From assembly GCA_034359265.1 (NCBI GenBank), contig CP136895.1, positions 44,038,001 to 44,102,000 of the forward strand: a DNA stretch of 64,000 nt, read 5' to 3'. The DNA comes from Canna indica (Eukaryota; Streptophyta; Magnoliopsida; Zingiberales; Cannaceae). A program made the position numbers and the translations under genes. Below, piece after piece: positions 42,085-53,915 of this stretch (within the stretch, counting starts at the first letter, position 1; each line of letters starts with the position of its first letter). The notes beneath the pieces were generated by a model, which saw nothing but the letters and a program-made list of their open reading frames with translations, was not told where the DNA came from and ran no database searches.

Positions 42085-43063
42085 GACTACCCTTGCTAGG
42101 ACAATCCTTTTTGTAATGCCCAGTCTGCCCACAGCTAAAATATACCTCCGAACATTCCCAGTAAGCCCCCCAGTGCCTCACGTGACATCGATCACACTAC
42201 TGCGGCCCAGATCTCCGCTGCGAACCTCCAAACGACGCCCCTGGTCATGAACCCATGTGGCCTCTGGAACTGTTATGACCTCCACCCTGCGGTTGATCTG
42301 CTGACCTGAAGTCCCCTCTAAGTGAGCTGGCCAACCCCATCATGCATGTCTGGGGACCATCATGCCTGTCTATCAGTACTAGTGCCTCCTTTCGGAGCGC
42401 CTCATCTACAACACGAGCAAAGGAAGTGTCCTCGGTGTAATAGATCATTCTGGCGATCTGTGGCCTCAACCCCTCAACATACCTCTTAACCCTGGCAGTC
42501 TTTGTGGCTATCAAGGTGGGATGGTACTTCGAGAGTCGAGTGAACTCCATCTCATAATCTATCACCGACATACTGCCCATCTAATGCAGTAGCTCGAACT
42601 CTTTCGCCCGCCTATCCCAGATACTCATCGGCAGGTACTTCTCCATCGTAGTAGCTCTAAACTCCTCCCAGGTGGGGGGTGGTGCATCTGTTGCTCTGTT
42701 GTCCCTCCAGGTCTGAAGCCAATCATTGGCTGGACCTCTCAACTGAAACTCGATCAGTCGAGCGGTCATCTGAGAAGAACAATCGAGCTCCCTGCATAGC
42801 TCAGAGCAATCTCCTAGGAAACTAGTGACCTCCATCCGCTGATCTATCATTGTATAATCTGGTGGCGTGAATGCAACAAAATCTACATATGAAGGTGCTC
42901 TGGAGGCTCTGACCACGGGTGCTACTGGCTGGACCACCTCTGGGGCTGCGGGTACTGTCGGTACCGGCTGTGGCTGCTGCCTCAACTTCTGCTCCCTGCG
43001 GAGTGCCTCAGTCAGCTCAGCCACTCGGGCCTGCAACTGAACAACCATGGGATCCTGTCCCAC
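42085..43063 (-). pseudogene. Element B gag
   Basis: Two adjoining frames: 43063-42581 (MGQDPMVVQLQARVAELTEA…, FVAFTPPDYTMIDQRMEVTS, LIEFQLRGPANDWLQTWRDN, WEEFRATTMEKYLP) and 42580-42245 (GSMSVIDYEMEFTRLSKYHP, VKRYVEGLRPQIARMIY), then a zinc knuckle near 42150-42090 with its first Cys changed to Tyr (YFSCGQTGHYKKDC). One stop separates the two frames. The start Met at 43063 is the family start. The 5' leader and 5' LTR are missing; another element joins at about 43083. Confidence 0.88.
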
Positions 43064-43087
43064 ATCATCTCGGGCCTGCAGTGGTCT

Positions 43088-43391
43088 CCCACAACAAGAA
43101 GGACTATGGGGCTTGCTACGGCCTCACGGATGCATGCTTCAGATGTGGGCAAGTTGGGCACTTCAAGAAGGACTTTCCAGATAGAAGTGGCTAGAGGACT
43201 GAGCAGTCCAGAGGGTAAGTACCGATGTCAGTTGGTTCAGTGGCTCAGAAAGGTCAGACGTAGGGTAGTGGACAGTAGGCCAGTCACTCTAAGAGGCCTT
43301 CTACAAGGGTCTATGCTTTGAACCGTGGTGGCGCTGAAGCATCTAGGTAGTAGTAACAGGTACTCTTATAGTTGGTTCATATGCAGCTTAT
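43088..43391 (+). pseudogene. Element D gag end (zinc knuckle)
   Basis: Plus strand: KKDYGACYGLTDACFRCGQVG then HFKKDFPDRSG. The knuckle is CX2CX4H with the last Cys replaced by Phe. The rest to 43391 is degraded. The N-terminal gag and 5' LTR of D are missing at the junction with element B. Confidence 0.8.
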
Positions 43392-43700
43392 GTGTTATTT
43401 GATCCGGGTGTCACGCATTCCTTTGTATCAACTAGTTTTGCTGCTAAGTTACCTGTGATACCTTCCTTGCTTGATGTGCCATATGTTGTGTTGACGCCTA
43501 CGGGTGATGCAATACTAGCTGAGACAACCTTCCGGGGCTATGAAGTGTTCATTTATGGGTACGTGATGAAGTCAGAATTGACACTTCTACCGATGCTTGA
43601 GCTTGATGTTATACTCGACATGGATTGGCTGGCGGATCACTTTGCGTTAGTGGATTGCAGGGCTAAAACTGTCACTTTCAGCAAGCCCGGGTTGTCGTAG
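43392..43700 (+). pseudogene. Element D protease
   Basis: 103 codons: MLFDPGVTHSFVSTSFAAKL, LAETTFRGYEVFIYGYVM, LELDVILDMDWLADHFALVD. Active site Asp-Pro-Gly. Ends at a CAG-to-TAG-type stop at 43698-43700. Confidence 0.87.
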
Positions 43701-44784
43701 TTTACCTTCCAGGGAGATGGAAGGGGGGACCCTATGGGGGTCATTTCAGCCCTAAAGGCTCGCAAACTGCTCTTGGGCGGTTGCCTATCCATTTTGGCCT
43801 TCGTATTTGTGACCGAGGAGGATAGAGACACAGCAGGCGATGTTGGGCGGAACACAGGTGGTTTGTGAGTTCCATGACATATTTCTCGAGGAGTTGTCGC
43901 GTTTACTGCCAAGAAGGGAGATAGAATTTTGCATTGATTTGTAGTCTGGGGTGAAGTTGATCTCCATTCTACCTTATCGGATGGCACCCGCCGAGCTCAG
44001 GGAATTGAAAATGCAGTTGCAGGAGTTGCTAGACTTGGGTTTTATTCGCCCGAGTGAGTCTCCGTAGGGTGCTACGGTGCTCTTCGTGAAGAAGAAGGAC
44101 GGGTCCATGCGCATGTGCATTGACTACAGGTAGCTCAACAAGGTGGTAATCAAGAATCGTTACTCGCTGCCAAGGATCGATGACCTGTTCGACCAACTGC
44201 AGGGGGCACTATGGTTCTCAAAAATTTACTTGAGGTTCAGATTCCATCAGCAGAGAATCCGGGACTACGATGTGTCTAAGATTGCATTCAGGACTCGCTA
44301 TGGCCATTTTGAGTTCCTGGTGATGTCCTTTGGGCTGACTAATGCGCCTATGGTCATTATGGACTTGATGAACCGAGTGTTCAAGGATTACCTGGGCAGA
44401 TTTGTGATCGTCTTCATTGACGACATCCTAGTATACTCCAAGAGTAGGGACGAGCACTCCGAGCATGTAACGATGGTCCTGGAGACCCTCAGGAAGCATC
44501 AGTTGTATGCCAAGTTCACCAAGTGCAAGTTCTGGTTGGAGAGCATAGTGTTCCTGGGCCATGTAGTGTTCAAGGAAGGGGTAAGAGTGGATCTCGTAAA
44601 GGTGGAGGTAGTGCAGAACTGGAGGTGGCCGACCACTGTGATTGAGATCTGCAGTTTCTTGGGGTTGGCCGGGCATTACAAAAAATTTATGGAAAATTTC
44701 TCCAGAATTGCGGCTCCCTTGACTTGGTTGACCCAGAAAAAGGTCAAGTTTGTTTGGGACGACAAGAGCGAGGAGAGCTTTTAG
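43701..44784 (+). pseudogene. Element D reverse transcriptase
   Basis: Plus strand. Linker and RT start (TTQVVCEFHDIFLEELS-like, 43850-43910), [20 protein letters not shown], then four stops up to 44130. From 44143 it is open for 213 codons: [58 protein letters not shown] (catalytic FIDD), [30 protein letters not shown], ending at ttttagaag where relatives have ttt cag aag. The best-preserved RT in the window. Confidence 0.92.
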
Positions 44785-45066
44785 AAGCTTAAAGAATGCT
44801 TGACGTCAGCACTAGTGTTGGTCGTACCTTCAGGATCGGGAGAGTTTGTGGTTTATTGTGATGCCTCTCGGGTTGGCCTGGGCTGTGTTCTAATGCATTA
44901 TGGTAGGGTGATAACATATGCATCCCGCCAGTTGAAGGTTCATGAGAAGAACTACCTCACGCATGATCTAAAATTGGCAGTAGTAGTATTTGCATTGGTG
45001 CTATGGAGCCATTACTTGGACTGCGAGGCCTATGAGATTTACACTGGTCACAAGAGCCTCCAGTAA
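44785..45066 (+). pseudogene. Element D RNase H
   Basis: [62 protein letters not shown]. The D of the usual YTDHKSLQ is Gly here. Stop at 45064-45066. Confidence 0.88.
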
Positions 45067-46174
45067 TTGCTTACCCAGAAAGAGTTGAACCTAAGGCAGA
45101 GAAGGTGGCTTGAGCTCTTGAAGGACTATGATTGCACCATTATGTACTATCCCGGGAAGGCCAATGTGGTGGCAGATACCTTGAGCAGGATATCCATGGG
45201 TAACTTGGCCAACTTGGCGATTAGGAGGAGGCCGCTAGATCGAGAATTGGCCCTTTACCTAGATGGTGGGACAGTTCTGACAATATCATATTCTGGTGCT
45301 CTGGTGGCACACTTGCGGGTACAGTCTACTATAGTGGACATGTTGTGTACCGCACAGGAGGAGGATGCCTATTGTTCCCTGACTATGGATTTGATCAATA
45401 GAGGGGACGCGGATGACGGCTACAGAATCGACTCTGAGGGCGTCTTGAGGTTCAGTGACCGGATTATGATGACTGACATGGCGGAGGTCCGCAGACAGGT
45501 GCTGGAGATGGGCCACTATTCCTCATATACGATGCATCCGAGGGCCACCAAAATGTACCACAATCTGAGGCAGCATTATTGGTGGAAAGGAATGAAGAGA
45601 GAGGTGACTGAGTTCGTGTCTAACTGTTTGGTCTGCCAGCAAGTAAAGGTCAAACACTTGAAGCTTGCTTCAAAACCTTAAAGTGCCTGAGTGGAAGTGG
45701 GAAAAGATCACCATGGACTTCGTGATCGGACTACCAAGGTCTAAGGGGGCAATGATTCCATTTGGGTCATGGTGGATCGGTTAAATAAGACCCCACACTT
45801 TATTCCAGTCAAGATGACCTTTCAGCTGAGCAGTCGTCAAATTGTTTCTAGACCGAATTATGGCATACCATGGTATCCCAGTTATGATCATATCAAATTG
45901 GGGTACCCAATTCACAGCTCGATTTTGGCAGTCCTTCCAGGAGGCTTTGGGTACTCAGGTGCGGTTCATCACCACGTTCCATCCGTAGATGGACGAGCAG
46001 TCAGAGAGGACGATCCAGACTTTAGAGGATATGCTGAGAACGTGTGTTTTGGACCTAGGTGGCAGCTGACAGAAACACCTTCCGCTAATTGAGTTTGCCT
46101 ACAACAATAGCTATTAGAGTAGCATTGGTGTGGCCCCTTTCGAGGCCCTGTATGGGTGAAGATGCAGGTCACCA
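45067..46174 (+). pseudogene. Element D integrase N-terminal and core
   Basis: 45067-45681: [38 protein letters not shown], then the HHCC finger (H…H…[14 protein letters not shown]). A frameshift near 45670-45690 follows (a short deletion compared with element B). The core resumes in other frames: DFVIGLP, WVMVDRLNKTPHFIPVKM at 45769, and the remainder with several frameshifts up to 46170. Confidence 0.85.
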
Positions 46175-46790
46175 GTGGGCTGGTTTGAGGCAAGAGAGAC
46201 TCTCATGGTGGGTCCTAACTTGGTTGAGGAGGCGGTTGAGAAGGTGAAATTGATAAAGGAAAGATTGTTGGCAGCTCAGAGTCACCAGAAAATATATGCG
46301 GATGGGAAGGCCAGAGAGGTGGAGTTCACTGAGGGCGACATGGTATTCCTGAAGGTGTCCCCCATGAAAGGGGTGGTGCGGTTTGGAAAGAAGGGAAAGC
46401 TAAGCCCTAGGTTCATCGAGCCTTTCCCTATTCTCAAGCGGAGGGGCGCTATGGCTTATGAGCAAGCCTTGCCCCCTAACGTGGACAGAGTTCACCCAAT
46501 CTTCCATGTGTGGATGCTCAAGAGATATGTCTGGGATGAGTCTCATGTGATCGAGCCAACTGCGGTTGAGGTGGATACGACGGTCTCATATGAGGAGAGG
46601 CCGATAGAAGTGCTTGACCGACAGATCAGGAAATTGAGGTCCAAGGAAATTCCCTTGTTAAAGGTTAGGTGGGAGCACCACACTGGGTAGGAGGCTACTT
46701 GGGAGGTGGAGCAGGAGATGAGGGAGCGCTACCCCTCTTTGTTCGAGGATCTGGTGAGTCCCTATGCTCTACTAAAATTCAAGGATGAAT
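46175..46790 (+). pseudogene. Element D integrase C-terminus and chromodomain
   Basis: GWFEARETLMVGPNLVEEAV, GDMVFLKVSPMKGVVRFG, KGKLSPRFIEPFPILKRRG, RQIRKLRSKEIPLLKVRWEH, then a stop (46688) inside the chromodomain at …HTG*EATWEVEQEMRERYP. Same architecture as 39366-39926. Confidence 0.9.
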
Positions 46791-46795
46791 TTTTC

Positions 46796-46810
46796 TTAAG
46801 GGGGGAAGGT
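46796..46810 (+). promoter_or_regulatory. Polypurine tract of element D
   Basis: ttaaggggggaaggt before the LTR start TGTAATTCCC. Confidence 0.85.
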
Positions 46811-48902
46811 TGTAATTCCCAAGATTTTCTAATATAAAAATTTATTTGGTGCAGCGAATCGGATCAGGACCTAGCCGAGTCGAGTCGCGAAATCGCCGCG
46901 AGTAGAAGGTATAAATTAAATTGTTGGACTCATGATTAATGTTTTTCTTGTGATTGATAAGTTGGATTTACTCAAGTCGGGTTGGAACTGGGTTCGTGGG
47001 TCGAGATGTGGATCAAATCGGGCTTAGGTTGAGTCGAGTAAGGGGTTCTAAGTTAGAAGGGTAGTTTTGTAAAAATAAGGGATAAACCCTTTCACCCCAG
47101 CCACTGTACGGCTCAAGAAAGAGAGCCGCATGCAGCCCGAGGTGAGGGAGAAAAGGAAGAGAGCAAGTGGGCGGTGCCATGATTAGTGTCGTCGCTGGAG
47201 ATCGTGAACACTTTCATCTCATCCTTCTCCTTCTTCTAATCAAGGTGAGTGGTCGAATCTCAGTTAGTAGGGTGAGGCATGTGGCCGAACCATGTAGAAG
47301 TGATAAATCGATATTTTGTGCGTCGTTTATTGTCGATTGATGGTGTTTCTCGAATTCCTAAATCATGTTCTTCATCGATGTATGGATTCTTGTTTTAGAT
47401 GTTTGTTTTGTGATGATCTAGGGACTGGTCGATTGAGGGAAAAAGGGGAAATGTCATGCCAAATTTTCCCCCGATTCTTTGAATGCTTAAATCCTTGTAG
47501 AACTATCCTCAATCATGTTCTTAAATCTTAGGAAATTAATAGAAACTATGATTGAGTGATTGGTTTCCCCAAATCACCTAGGGCCAGCCGAATGGAAGTT
47601 TTTCCCCAAATTGATGGGGGTCGGCCGAGAGGGGTAAACCAAGGCTCGAAGATGGAATTTGTTATATTTTAGCTTATTGAGATCATAGATTTAGAAAACA
47701 TAGATTGAATGTGGTGCTAATCTTGATTCTTCCGATCGGCAATTGTAAACTATTTCTTGCTTTGAGATGTGTTATAGAATTTTCTACATGTTCATGTTGC
47801 TGGAATTTTTTTTATATGCTGAGATTAAATAATTACTTGCTATAAATAATTATTTAATTGTTGAAATTATTATTTATAAACTGTTATGAATTATTAGTGT
47901 CGCGATTAGGCATGAAATCATGGTGACATAATTGTTGAATCTTCTTATTTTAGCATGTTGTAATTCATTAATTATTGTATATATTGTGTCAATGATATGC
48001 TTAATATTGAGGAACATGTATGGTACGTGACATGGAACTAGGTAGAGAACTATTTGTGTAACTGTTTAGTACCTCAGACACGGGTACAAGATGTGAAACT
48101 CTACTAGTAAATGACACAATTACTAGGACTACTTGTGACAATTTTTGAACCTAGAGATATTAGGTGTACACACCGAGGAAGGATAACATTGAGTTGTTGA
48201 CCCTACGAGGCCCGGGGTAGGGCCGGTTACGGGTGGAAGCCCAGGGAATTGTATAGGACTAATGAAATACATTGTGTGTGTAATGTGCTTGCGATGGTCG
48301 AGCTGAGAGGTGATTTAGCCGGCGCGGCTATTATCCGACTCAGCGGGTGATTAGGGTTGAGATTGCACTAGCGGGCCACGCTAGGTGTTAGACCCGGGTG
48401 GCGGGGGTCTTGAGATTTTGTCGGTGGGCTACGCCGATGGTAGACCCGCGTATTGGGTGGGATTGGCTATGCCTAACCCCGTGGGGCTCCAGAAAATAGC
48501 TGACCATCCTAGTTGACAGACCCGGTGGTTTGCTCACTATATGCAGATTTCTTGTATCATATAATTTGTTGTGGTTAGTATGTTTTTTTTTTTGGCATGA
48601 CTGTGTAGGCCGGTATGGCCGAGTGCTGTAATGAATGAAGGGTCAGGCTTGGCCGAATCATTTCTGTAGGGAAGGGCCCATAGTGGCCGAGTGACACAAG
48701 ATATGTAGAGTCGTAATTGGCTGGTTTACTTACCTTAAGGGATTAGCCAACTGGCTGGTTATCATTACTTGACCAGTATAGATTTTTATGCTTATGTTTA
48801 CTGTTATATCTGATGTTATACTGGGGATTTAAGTGGAGATTTGGAAGAACCACTCACTGAGTTCCTCGTGGACGCATGGTTTATTTGTCTTTGTTTTGCA
48901 GA
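46811..48902 (+). mobile_element. Chromovirus type-2 LTR (3' LTR of element D), truncated
   Basis: Starts TGTAATTCCCAAGATTTTC. GC-rich R region with acggctcaagaaagagagcc (47109-47128), donor-like aatcaag^gtgagtgg at 47245, hairpin units at 48298-48480, and an acceptor-like ttgttttgcag at 48891-48901. Homology ends right after the acceptor; the U5 end is replaced by the leader of another element read on the opposite strand. Confidence 0.85.
48298..48480 (+). repeat. Hairpin units with differing arms in the type-2 LTR
   Basis: agccggcgcggct (AGCCG/CGGCT), ctagcgggccacgctag (CTAGCG/CGCTAG), tcggtgggctacgccga (TCGGTG/CGCCGA with one G-T pair), ttggctatgcctaa (near-arms). A shared tail gtagacccg follows units 2 and 3. 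Confidence 0.75.
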
Positions 48903-49026
48903 GCCTTGCTGGTGCGCAGGTTCAGCTGTCGATCTCGTGACTAGGACATACCATAAGTGAACACACTAGCAATGCCCCCATATGATACCTACCATCCTAT
49001 TATGGTACCCGCTCAGATACCAACTT
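48903..49026 (-). other. Leader and PBS of a lost minus-strand element
   Basis: Closely matches 60147-60270 (ggtgcgcaggttcag, gtcgatctcgtga, ctagcaatgccc). At 49011-49022 the minus strand reads tggtatctgagc, a PBS with one mismatch, next to the LTR at 49027. The rest of that element is gone. Confidence 0.75.
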
Positions 49027-50882
49027 TGTCACACTCCAAATATGGTATGACCTGCCAGGGTACGCCATGTACCCCAAAGCCTAACCCCGAAACAACTATA
49101 CATATTCAAGTAATGAACCTAAATCCTAAAAGAAAACATTTAAAGTCACGAGACCAAACTACTAATTAAATAAATGCTAAAGGTTCAGTTTATTTTTAAA
49201 ACTTTAAAGACCCAACAAGGATATCCCAGACTAAGGAAAATGCGGAAATAAAATAACCGAGTCTACATGACTCAACAAAATAAAAATGACTGGACTCGGA
49301 ATCTTCCTCGATCACGACATGTCACGAGACCCGCTGCCCTACCGCCACCAACCGCGCTACTGCACCCCAGTACCTCTCTGATTTTGATCAGGTGCTGAAA
49401 AACATTAGAAAATGAGGGGTAAGTCCACTAGGACTTAGTGAACATATCAGTCATCAATTCACCAAATCCATCATGATGCATAAAAATACAAATAGTCGAT
49501 ATATAATCAACAACAACGTAAAAAGAAATCAGCAATAATATATATCCACTACTTTATGCATGACATCAGCATCCGTCAACAAGTAAAAAATATCCTAAAA
49601 AATGATGGAACAAGCATCAGTAACACATCCACCACTCTACTCATGATAAAATAGGATGAATGCAACACCTCAATCATATTCATGCTCCCCAGACCCGTTG
49701 GTCCCACATAGCCACATAGGGTAGGTAGTCGGGTGGCTGCCGAACTACAACCCAGCTCAGTACCGTCTCTTAGGGGCATGCCCTCCCCTCACCGACACTA
49801 GCTGTTTCAATCCGTCTCTTTGGGCCATACGTTCCCCTCACCGGTAGGGTCTCCGGACTATCTCTATGGGGTATGATCTCCCCTCACCAGCCGGACTTCC
49901 GAAATATGGCCAACAATGTCTCTTTCGAGCATACCCTCCCCTCACCAGCGAGGCTTCCGAAAAATGCAACAAGAACATCACAACACCACACACACAAGTA
50001 TATAAGCATCAACAAGATGTGCTATCAACATAACATGTAATAAAGGGTATGTCAAGGGCAAATTTGTGCCCTTACATCTAACCTGATGCAATCTCAGTCC
50101 TCCATCAACACAAGACCAAATCTGTGCCCTTCATCTCAAACAATTCAATCCAGCCCTTCATCTCACCATTCCCATCCAAACGCAAGGAGTCTCGGACATG
50201 CTACCCAAGATTTAGTCCGATCAACCCCACGATAGTGTCCCGATTGTCCGATTAGGTGAAACTCGACATAATAGAATCCTAGAGAAGAAAACCAAGAACA
50301 AGGCATCGGTAATTCCATCACAGTTACAAATTCGGCCGTCAAAAACCAATCTCCACCGACCCAAATGTAAATCGTGAAGTCTACAACTTACTGTCCAAAT
50401 TTCAATAATATTTGACCGCGGACGCTCATCCGATCGCAAAATTTGATGATGTCCGACGTTGCTAGGAGCAATTTGCCGAGATTCCCTTCTTCCCTCTCCA
50501 TGTGTGCGCCTCTTCATATGGACGCCCAAGGGAGTGTGTGGCTACTGTTATGAGTCACGCATCCCTGATGGATGAGGTATAAATACTAAACCCCAATCGC
50601 CAAATGACCAAAGTGCCCCTTAACTTAAGTCAAGTCTAAAACAAATCATAACTCGACCAATACAAGTTTGATTCGAGTTCTGTTTCAACCTCCAAACTCG
50701 TCTCAAACCCAACTACTCATCTAAGGACTAATCAAACTTAGATAAATTAATTACCTTGCGCGCAAAGACCAATCTTCAATTCACGCCCTCCGGCATTTCA
50801 TCCAGTCCATCCTGACGCGCGACCAATTTATCCCACTGGAATAATTAAATATTTTTTTAAAAAAAAAAATGCTGGTATTACA
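49027..50882 (-). mobile_element. Chromovirus type-2 LTR, complete, shared by two elements
   Basis: TGTCACACTCCAAATATGG…GGTATTACA, 1,856 bases. It has a PBS/leader on its left and a PPT (minus aagaggggaagat at 50883-50896) plus integrase on its right, so it is the 5' LTR of the lost left element and the 3' LTR of element C. Internal tandem repeats at 49761-49970. Confidence 0.87.
49761..49970. repeat. Four imperfect tandem repeats of about 50 bases in the LTR
   Basis: Units containing gtctctt-ggggcat(g/a)c, then cctcccctcacc, then ccgg(a)ctt. Spacing about 48-57 bases. They lie where type-1 LTRs have the hairpin array. Confidence 0.75.
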
Positions 50883-50989
50883 ATCTTCCCCTCTTAAAGA
50901 AAATCCGTCCTCGAATTTTGGAGTAAATAAAGACTACTAGAACCCGAGTGACCTCCACTTCACTTCAGAATCTCAACCCGAGGTGCTCC

Positions 50990-52395
50990 AACAAATCACA
51001 CTCCACTTCCAATCACACTCCACTTCACTTCAGAATTATGGACATTTCTCCAACAAATCACACTCCACTTCCAAGGTGACCTCCTAACCCGAGTGGTGCT
51101 CCCATCGAACCTTGACCAAGAGTACCTCCTTGGACCCAAGCTTCCGAACCTACCTATCCAGAATCTCAACGAGTCACTCCTCAAACGAGACCGTGGTGTC
51201 CACCTTGACCACAGTAGGCTCAAGTATGTATGACTCAACTCACACATACCACTTACGCATCGACATGCCGGGCCTTCCCATCAGCATACATCATTTGATG
51301 GTTCCGAGCTACCAAGAGTCTCTCCCTGATTATTTTACTTTATCCATGGTATTCTGCACTAGATCTGGTCCAATCATATGAGCCTTACCACCATCAAACC
51401 ATCCTACTGGCGACCTACACCTTCGGCCGTACAAGGCCTCAAATGGTGCCACACCAATACTACTCTAGTAGCTATTGTTATAGGCAAGCTCTACCAAAGG
51501 CAGGTATTTCGCCCAACCATCCTCCAAGTCTAGTACACAAGCTCTCAACATGTCCTCTAGAGTCTGTATGGTCCTCTCCAACTGCCCATCTGTCTGCGAT
51601 AGGAATGCGGTGTTGAACCTCACATGAGCGCCCATGGCTTCCTAGAAGGACTGCCAAAATCTGGCCATAAATTGGGTACCTGATCATCACCATGATCTCA
51701 CGGTAGGCAACAATACAATCCAAAAATAGTCGGGCAGACTGATCAGCAGTGAAAGTCGTCTTCACCGAAATGAATGTACCGACTTAGTGAGTCGGTCCAC
51801 AACAACCCATTTGTTGTCATTAACATTCCTTGACCTAGACAGACTGGTCACCAAAATCCATGGAGATCTTTTCTCATTTCTACCATGGTATCTCTAAACT
51901 CTGTAGCAACCCTGCAGGTCTCACAAGCTTGGCCTTAACCTACTGGCATACCAAGCACTTAGATACAAAATTTGCTACATCTCGCTTCATCCCTTTCCAC
52001 CAATAGTACTATCTCAGGTCGCGGTACATTTTCGTGGCTCTCGAATGCATCGTGTAACTGGAACCATGAGCCATCTCAAGTACCTACCCATGAACCTTTG
52101 TCATAACCCGCACCACCATCCTGATTCTAAACCTCAAAACACCCTCAAAGTCAATCCTGAATCTGCCACCAGTATCGCCCCTCTCGGCTAAATCCCTGAT
52201 TGGAGCACAAAAAGCATCCTCCCCTTGGGTCAAACGAAGCATGTCAATCAGGGTAGACTGAATGCGAGGATGCGCTACCAAGTCACCCGAGTCGAACACA
52301 AACAATACTACACCATTGCCCAACCATCCGGTGAACTCCCTCGACAACAACCTCCTATGCACACCCAAATTCGCCAAATCCACTACCAATTATAA
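50990..52395 (-). pseudogene. Element C integrase, degraded
   Basis: Minus strand: chromodomain remains near 51150-51040 (KVRFDGSTTR, WKWSVIC), then core and C-terminal pieces (51765-51478), and 52389-52084: VDLANLGVHRRLLSREF, DSGDLVAHPRIQSTLID, MLRLTQGEDAFCAPI, FEGVLRFRIRMVV, just before the HHCC finger region (about 52080-51960, [11 protein letters not shown]). Numerous stops. RT, protease and gag of this copy are absent beyond 52395. Confidence 0.82.
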
Positions 52396-53459
52396 AATCT
52401 GCTATGTGTAGAAATGGACAATTTAATTAGCCTATTAGCCAACTACCAAACTAACTCATCTCAATTCAAAACTCATTTGGTATCAAATTTGTACATGTCC
52501 ACGACGCACTAACCCTGACAGTTCACACTGATCGAATGACACCTCGGTCTCCGAGGTTTGTCAAAAGTGCAAAACAAATCATTTCTAGATAGCTAGAATA
52601 CTTATAAGCCATTTCCCTCCATAACCATCAAGGTGTAGGATTTCCGACCCCTAACTCGACCAAACCAACCACACCTAGCTTCCCTTCGCATAACTGATGT
52701 AGATGCCAAGATTCAGAAACTAGTTATTTGGAATAAGGCATAACCCTATGAGTGTGTGGCATTTCACCAAATAGTTGGCGAGCAAGTTTAGGCATTAGCT
52801 CAACATGTACAATGAGCTTCTACCTAAACAAACTCCACCAGTTATCATAAACATAATAAAATCAAATTCACAGGCAGGGCTACTCGGATAGTTGAGGTAT
52901 TAGGCCAAACTCCCTGGGTGAATTCGTAAACGCCCCATCCCGGCCCTCTCTAGGACCCTAAACTCCCGTTAGAGTACTCTACCAAAACCAGTCCTAGATA
53001 AATCCACTAAGCCTTATGAAGTAGATTATTCACACATAAAATATTTGCAACCTATGGTATCTCAATTATAATTTTGGCACATATCATAAGCTTGAAAACA
53101 TGAATTTTAGCCTCTACTTCAAGAAAAATTCAGCATGGTATATTATATCCATCACACTACCCTATTCATATTTCACAATTCAATATTTTTCAACACCAAT
53201 CTGACATAAACATGAACATGTAGTAATGCTACGTAAATACCAACTTCCGAAAATTTCCACAACATGAGTGTTTCATAAAATGAACATCAGCATGAGTTCC
53301 TTATCAACAACATAGTTTAATCCAATCCTTTATGCACCAATTGCAACATACATAATAAAACTCTTACTCTACACATGATAACCAAGTAAAGCAATAAATC
53401 CCACATGTAAATATTCAATATAAGGATCCATCCAAGCATGAACAAATCTGAAATTTACC
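52396..53459. other. Unassigned stretch
   Basis: No coding or LTR signature recognised. Notable short string cgccccatcccggccctctc near 52934. Perhaps part of a diverged LTR. Confidence 0.35.
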
Positions 53460-53902
53460 TGATGGAAATCTATAGCAGGAATTTAACCTATGCCTAGAAC
53501 CATACATGTCAAATCATTAAAAAATATTAGATGCGGAAGCGTACCTGAATCCATTGCTAAATTATAGAGATGGGGCGGCCTTCCAAGTCTATACACTGAC
53601 CGCAAGACATCTCAGAATAATGGGGCTTTTAAGACTGGAACCAAGTGCATGACCTAGGGACCATAACCCCTCTATTTATAGAAAACCTTGAGGTAATGGT
53701 AATTCTAATTTTTCTCATCATAAAATCAGAAATTACCCATGATGGTATCTGTACAATTAAATCCCATATATTATTGAGATGTCACAGGCCCACAGATAAA
53801 CAGTTAGATCACTTAAGATCTGGGTCGTTAATTTTGATAGAGACGGATGCATGCCTATTGATATGTGTTGGCCCACATGAAGTTATTAAAATCAATCTAA
53901 CA
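53460..53902 (-). mobile_element. 3' LTR of copia element G
   Basis: Minus strand starts TGTTAGATTGATTTTAAT at 53902, preceded by the PPT ccaagtggaagat (53903-53915). About 443 bases; similar to 58364-58816 across their length (gatgcggaagcgtac, tctatttatagaaaa). TATA-like ctatttatag near 53671 (reverse ctataaatag). Confidence 0.88.
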
Positions 53903-53915
53903 ATCTTCCACTTGG

